Positions 30,625-32,554 of a stretch of 32,554 nt of DNA are shown one piece after another. The first letter of the stretch is position 1. Each line of letters begins with the position of its first letter. The position numbers were made by a program, and so were the translations under genes. This DNA is from Peptococcaceae bacterium BRH_c23 (lineage in GTDB: Bacteria > Bacillota_B > Desulfitobacteriia > Desulfitobacteriales > Desulfitobacteriaceae): assembly GCA_000961805.1 (NCBI GenBank), contig LADV01000196.1, positions 1-32,554 of the forward strand, given 5' to 3'. The notes under the pieces were generated by a model. That model had not been told where the DNA came from, did no database searches, and saw nothing but the letters and a program-made list of their open reading frames with translations.

Positions 30625-31427
30625 ATGGGGCGGGTTATCCATTCTAAAGCAAAATCAACTGCCTCCTTTTGACTAAATAACTTGGTATTTGCCGAACCAA
30701 TAATTCCATTAGTAACCTTATTCCCAGTTAGTTTGAAGTCTTGACCTATTTGTTTAAACTTTTCAGTTTCGAATTCGATATCCTTATATGTCGTCCACAC
30801 ACGCTTTCCATTGACAATGATAGGGCCAGCTGCCTCACACACGTTTCTTTTGTTTGACCTATACTCTGCCAAGTGAAATGATGTATTGTTGCTAAAACCT
30901 ACCCCTAATAACAATACACTACTATCTAAATCATATAAGTGACTCAACGGTGATTGCTCGCCCATTGGAAAGTCCAAAGGTTGATTGGAAACAATATAGT
31001 TCGCATGATTCCCCCAAGCTGCAAATGAAGATGACGGATGTGAACTTCGTACGGCATCAGGCCACTTTCTAAATACTTCCGGAATTACTCCCATTCCTCT
31101 ACATGGAGTAATTTGGGGATCAAAAGCCGGCATAGTATCCCTAATTATAGTGCACCAGTCTTCAGGAACTGGGGGATTACCCCACAAGGTTGGATCGGAA
31201 TAATCGCCTGAATGAGTGGGCATGACTATAGTTCCTAACGGGGTAATTACGTCAACTAAGGCCTGAATTACAGTCACTGCGCCACCATTTACCCAACCAA
31301 GGGAACTCAAAGATGAATGAACTATTACTGTCATTCCTTTTTCCAAGCCAAGTCTCTCAAAGTCTGTAGCGATACTTTGTCGTGTCCGAGGATGATTGGT
31401 ATTCTCAATAATACTTGCTTCTCTCAA
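30618..31427 (-). CDS. AAC(3)-family aminoglycoside N-acetyltransferase (YokD-like)
   Basis: A 269-residue member of the AAC(3) fold, which transfers acetyl from acetyl-CoA to the 3-amino group of aminoglycosides or to related amines. Family motifs: VIVHSSLSSLGWVNGGAVTV, GTIVMPTHSGDYSDP, HPSSSFAAWG, SPLSHLYDLDSSVLLLGVGF and the catalytic-region NNTSFHLAEY. Start is TTG at 31425-31427 with AAAGGAG; the longer frame runs through site 4. Its stop codon lies inside attC-like site 3. Many Firmicutes carry chromosomal YokD-like members without proven resistance activity, so the antibiotic role is not established. Confidence 0.87.
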   Translation of the reverse strand: MREASIIENTNHPRTRQSIATDFERLGLEKGMTVIVHSSLSSLGWVNGGAVTVIQALVDVITPLGTIVMPTHSGDYSDPTLWGNPPVPEDWCTIIRDTMPAFDPQITPCRGMGVIPEVFRKWPDAVRSSHPSSSFAAWGNHANYIVSNQPLDFPMGEQSPLSHLYDLDSSVLLLGVGFSNNTSFHLAEYRSNKRNVCEAAGPIIVNGKRVWTTYKDIEFETEKFKQIGQDFKLTGNKVTNGIIGSANTKLFSQKEAVDFALEWITRPIV

Positions 31428-31460
31428 TCTACTTCCAACTCCTTTCTGACCTAGCCCTGT

Positions 31461-31536
31461 CGTATAACGTCCAGTGGTTTGAACGCATCCCAACCACATT
31501 TATCTTTACAAAGTGTTGCAAACCCTCTGTTATCTG
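31461..31536 (-). repeat. attC-like recombination site 4
   Basis: A 76-bp palindrome: outer boxes CGTATAAC and GTTATCTG, inner GGTTTG (31476-31481) with CAAACC (31519-31524), a middle ACATTT/AAAGTGT region. Long identities with site 1. Its GTTATCTG box is complementary to the CAGATAAC box of site 5, and its CGTATAAC box to the GTTATACG box of site 3. Confidence 0.76.
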
Positions 31537-31587
31537 CTGTGTGGGGCCACAAAGAATACTAATACAATCGTTCTCCCGCGCAACTAA

Positions 31588-32082
31588 CTAAGTGTGTAAA
31601 TCCTTAAGACATTGAAGCAACCCATACATTGATTGAATAGTCGCATCTGCCAAAGGAGTTCCGGAGACCAAGTTCCTTTGATACAGTATCGTCTTCATCC
31701 CAGTCATTTTTGCTGGAACAATATCCTTTTCATAATCATTTCCGACCATTACACATTGTACCGGCCTAACTGCAATTCTATCCACGATCTCTTGAAAAAA
31801 CTTTGGACTTGGTTTTTTATAACCGAGTTCCTTTGAAGTGTATAGAAAATCAAAATAGCCCCTAAGCTCAACCCTTTCAAGTGCTTGAGCCATAAGCATT
31901 GCATCTGAATCCCCCGCATTTGAAGCCATACAGATGGAAAAGCGTCTATGAATTTCTGGCAACGATTCCGCAATACCTTCCGTGACTTCTACCTGAGGCC
32001 AAAATACCATTGGTCCTCTGAATTGAGGAAAATCACGCATCACAGTGTCACCCCAATCAAAAATCACTACCCGTTCATGCAT
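31588..32082 (-). CDS. HAD-superfamily phosphatase
   Basis: A 164-residue haloacid-dehalogenase-type hydrolase. Motif I is IFDWGDTVM (D-x-x-D-T with nucleophile Asp8), motif II is MASNAGDSD, motif III is the Lys in ELGYKKPSP, and motif IV is VMVGNDYEKDIVPAK. No cap domain insertion is apparent. Substrate unknown. ATG preceded by GGAGGG at 11 nt. It stops 52 nt before attC-like site 4 and begins 51 nt after site 5, so it forms a complete single-gene cassette. Confidence 0.85.
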   Translation of the reverse strand: MHERVVIFDWGDTVMRDFPQFRGPMVFWPQVEVTEGIAESLPEIHRRFSICMASNAGDSDAMLMAQALERVELRGYFDFLYTSKELGYKKPSPKFFQEIVDRIAVRPVQCVMVGNDYEKDIVPAKMTGMKTILYQRNLVSGTPLADATIQSMYGLLQCLKDLHT

Positions 32083-32132
32083 AGATCAACAATCCCTCCG
32101 AATAAACTTTCAAGCGTTCTCCCTTCGCATTG

Positions 32133-32207
32133 CAGATAACGTTCTGGGCATTCACGAAGCGACATACTACCGCATCTTGGCCAGTTTCGTGAATGAGGTG
32201 TTAGACG
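32133..32207 (-). repeat. attC-like recombination site 5
   Basis: A 75-bp palindrome: outer boxes CAGATAAC and GTTAGACG, and a perfect 10-bp inner arm CATTCACGAA (32149-32158) with TTCGTGAATG (32186-32195). GTTAGACG matches the classical GTTRRRY attC box. The stretch to 32333 shows a weak GGACG/CGTCC hairpin and no gene. Confidence 0.76.
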
Positions 32208-32333
32208 GCGGGCCATGCCACAAGATTCAGAGACGACCATGGACGGGAGTCCCTTAAACGTCCCCCTCGAACTGTATTAATGCATTAAACACGAAAACTG
32301 CGAAACAACTTTTTAATTATGTATCATGAAATC

Positions 32334-32554
32334 TCACTTTATATATGGAGTTTTGCAAACTACACAAATCAATTTATGTACACAAACAATATTCCCATAT
32401 TCTTTGTAAGTCCATCTAATTTCCTCATTCTGTAAAAATGCATCCATACCATATTGCTTAATGTGATCAAGGATTTCAAGCATACTCATGAGATATTTAG
32501 TTCGATATCGTTTATCCAACTGTTTTAGCCTTTGGCAAGGGAATTTGTCGCATT
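32334..32554 (-). CDS. DUF3795-family protein, 5' end outside window
   Basis: The reading frame is open to the window edge, starting with CDKFPCQRLKQLDKRYRTKY, and ends at 32334. It aligns with the C-terminal half of the DUF3795 gene at 26037 (CHKFPCTRLKGFDKRYIKKY; then a helical stretch and CVHKLICVVCK). It lacks the second zinc-ribbon pair of that paralogue. It would be the cassette gene in front of attC-like site 5, though 126 nt separate them. Confidence 0.7.
   Translation of the reverse strand, partial: CDKFPCQRLKQLDKRYRTKYLMSMLEILDHIKQYGMDAFLQNEEIRWTYKEYGNIVCVHKLICVVCKTPYIK

Noticed and set aside
25923..32207. CRISPR array or MITE family as explanation of the repeats
   Set aside because: Spacing is gene-sized and irregular, inner sequences differ, and boxes pair with neighbours rather than being terminal repeats with target duplications.

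Overview
The window looks like the chromosome of an anaerobic, spore-forming member of the Firmicutes, most likely a Desulfosporosinus/Desulfitobacterium-type Clostridium relative. This is inferred from the moderate-to-low GC content, strong Gram-positive ribosome binding sites with frequent TTG/GTG starts, a YtaF sporulation protein, an Amj lipid II flippase, and many iron-sulfur and sulfur-redox genes. Nearly all genes lie on the minus strand.

Left and central part (1-18.1 kb). A partial diguanylate cyclase and a YjbR-like protein are followed by a sulfur operon: FmdB zinc ribbon, dicluster ferredoxin, small coiled-coil protein, and CoA-disulfide/persulfide reductase fused to rhodanese. Next comes a respiratory operon for a Tat-exported molybdopterin reductase (FeS subunit, NrfD anchor, catalytic subunit, in the order of ttrBCA). 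Directly upstream lie a response regulator, a histidine kinase and a PhnD-like lipoprotein, which together resemble a split TtrS/TtrR sensor. A degraded hdrC-hdrB remnant and a CsoR-family regulator with CstR-like cysteines follow. Four C-tract/G-tract palindromes sit just downstream of good -35/-10 promoters and suggest a local persulfide-responsive (CstR-type) regulon. A DUF134 / NifX-like / NifX-like / Mrp cluster completes this part.

Middle right (18.3-25.8 kb). A SHOCT protein and a membrane polyferredoxin with a duplicated C-terminal domain run on the plus strand. A minus-strand housekeeping block follows: ABC-F ATPase, YtaF, CoaE, lytic transglycosylase and a second CstR-like regulator. 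Then come a decayed metallophosphoesterase tail and Amj.

Right end (25.9-32.5 kb). This is the most unusual part: a run of unrelated single-gene units (DUF3795, SDR epimerase, membrane protein, GNAT acetyltransferase, DinB, methyltransferase, AAC(3) acetyltransferase, HAD phosphatase, second DUF3795). It is punctuated by five 75-79 bp imperfect palindromes with the layout of integron attC sites. The terminal box of one site is complementary to the start box of the next in two consecutive pairs, as expected for cassettes inserted by an IntI-type recombinase. No integrase is visible, so this looks like an attC cluster lacking an integrase (CALIN-type) in a Gram-positive genome.

Several genes carry single-base frameshifts (hdrB, a 29-codon ORF, the methyltransferase), so either local decay or uncorrected homopolymer errors should be kept in mind.
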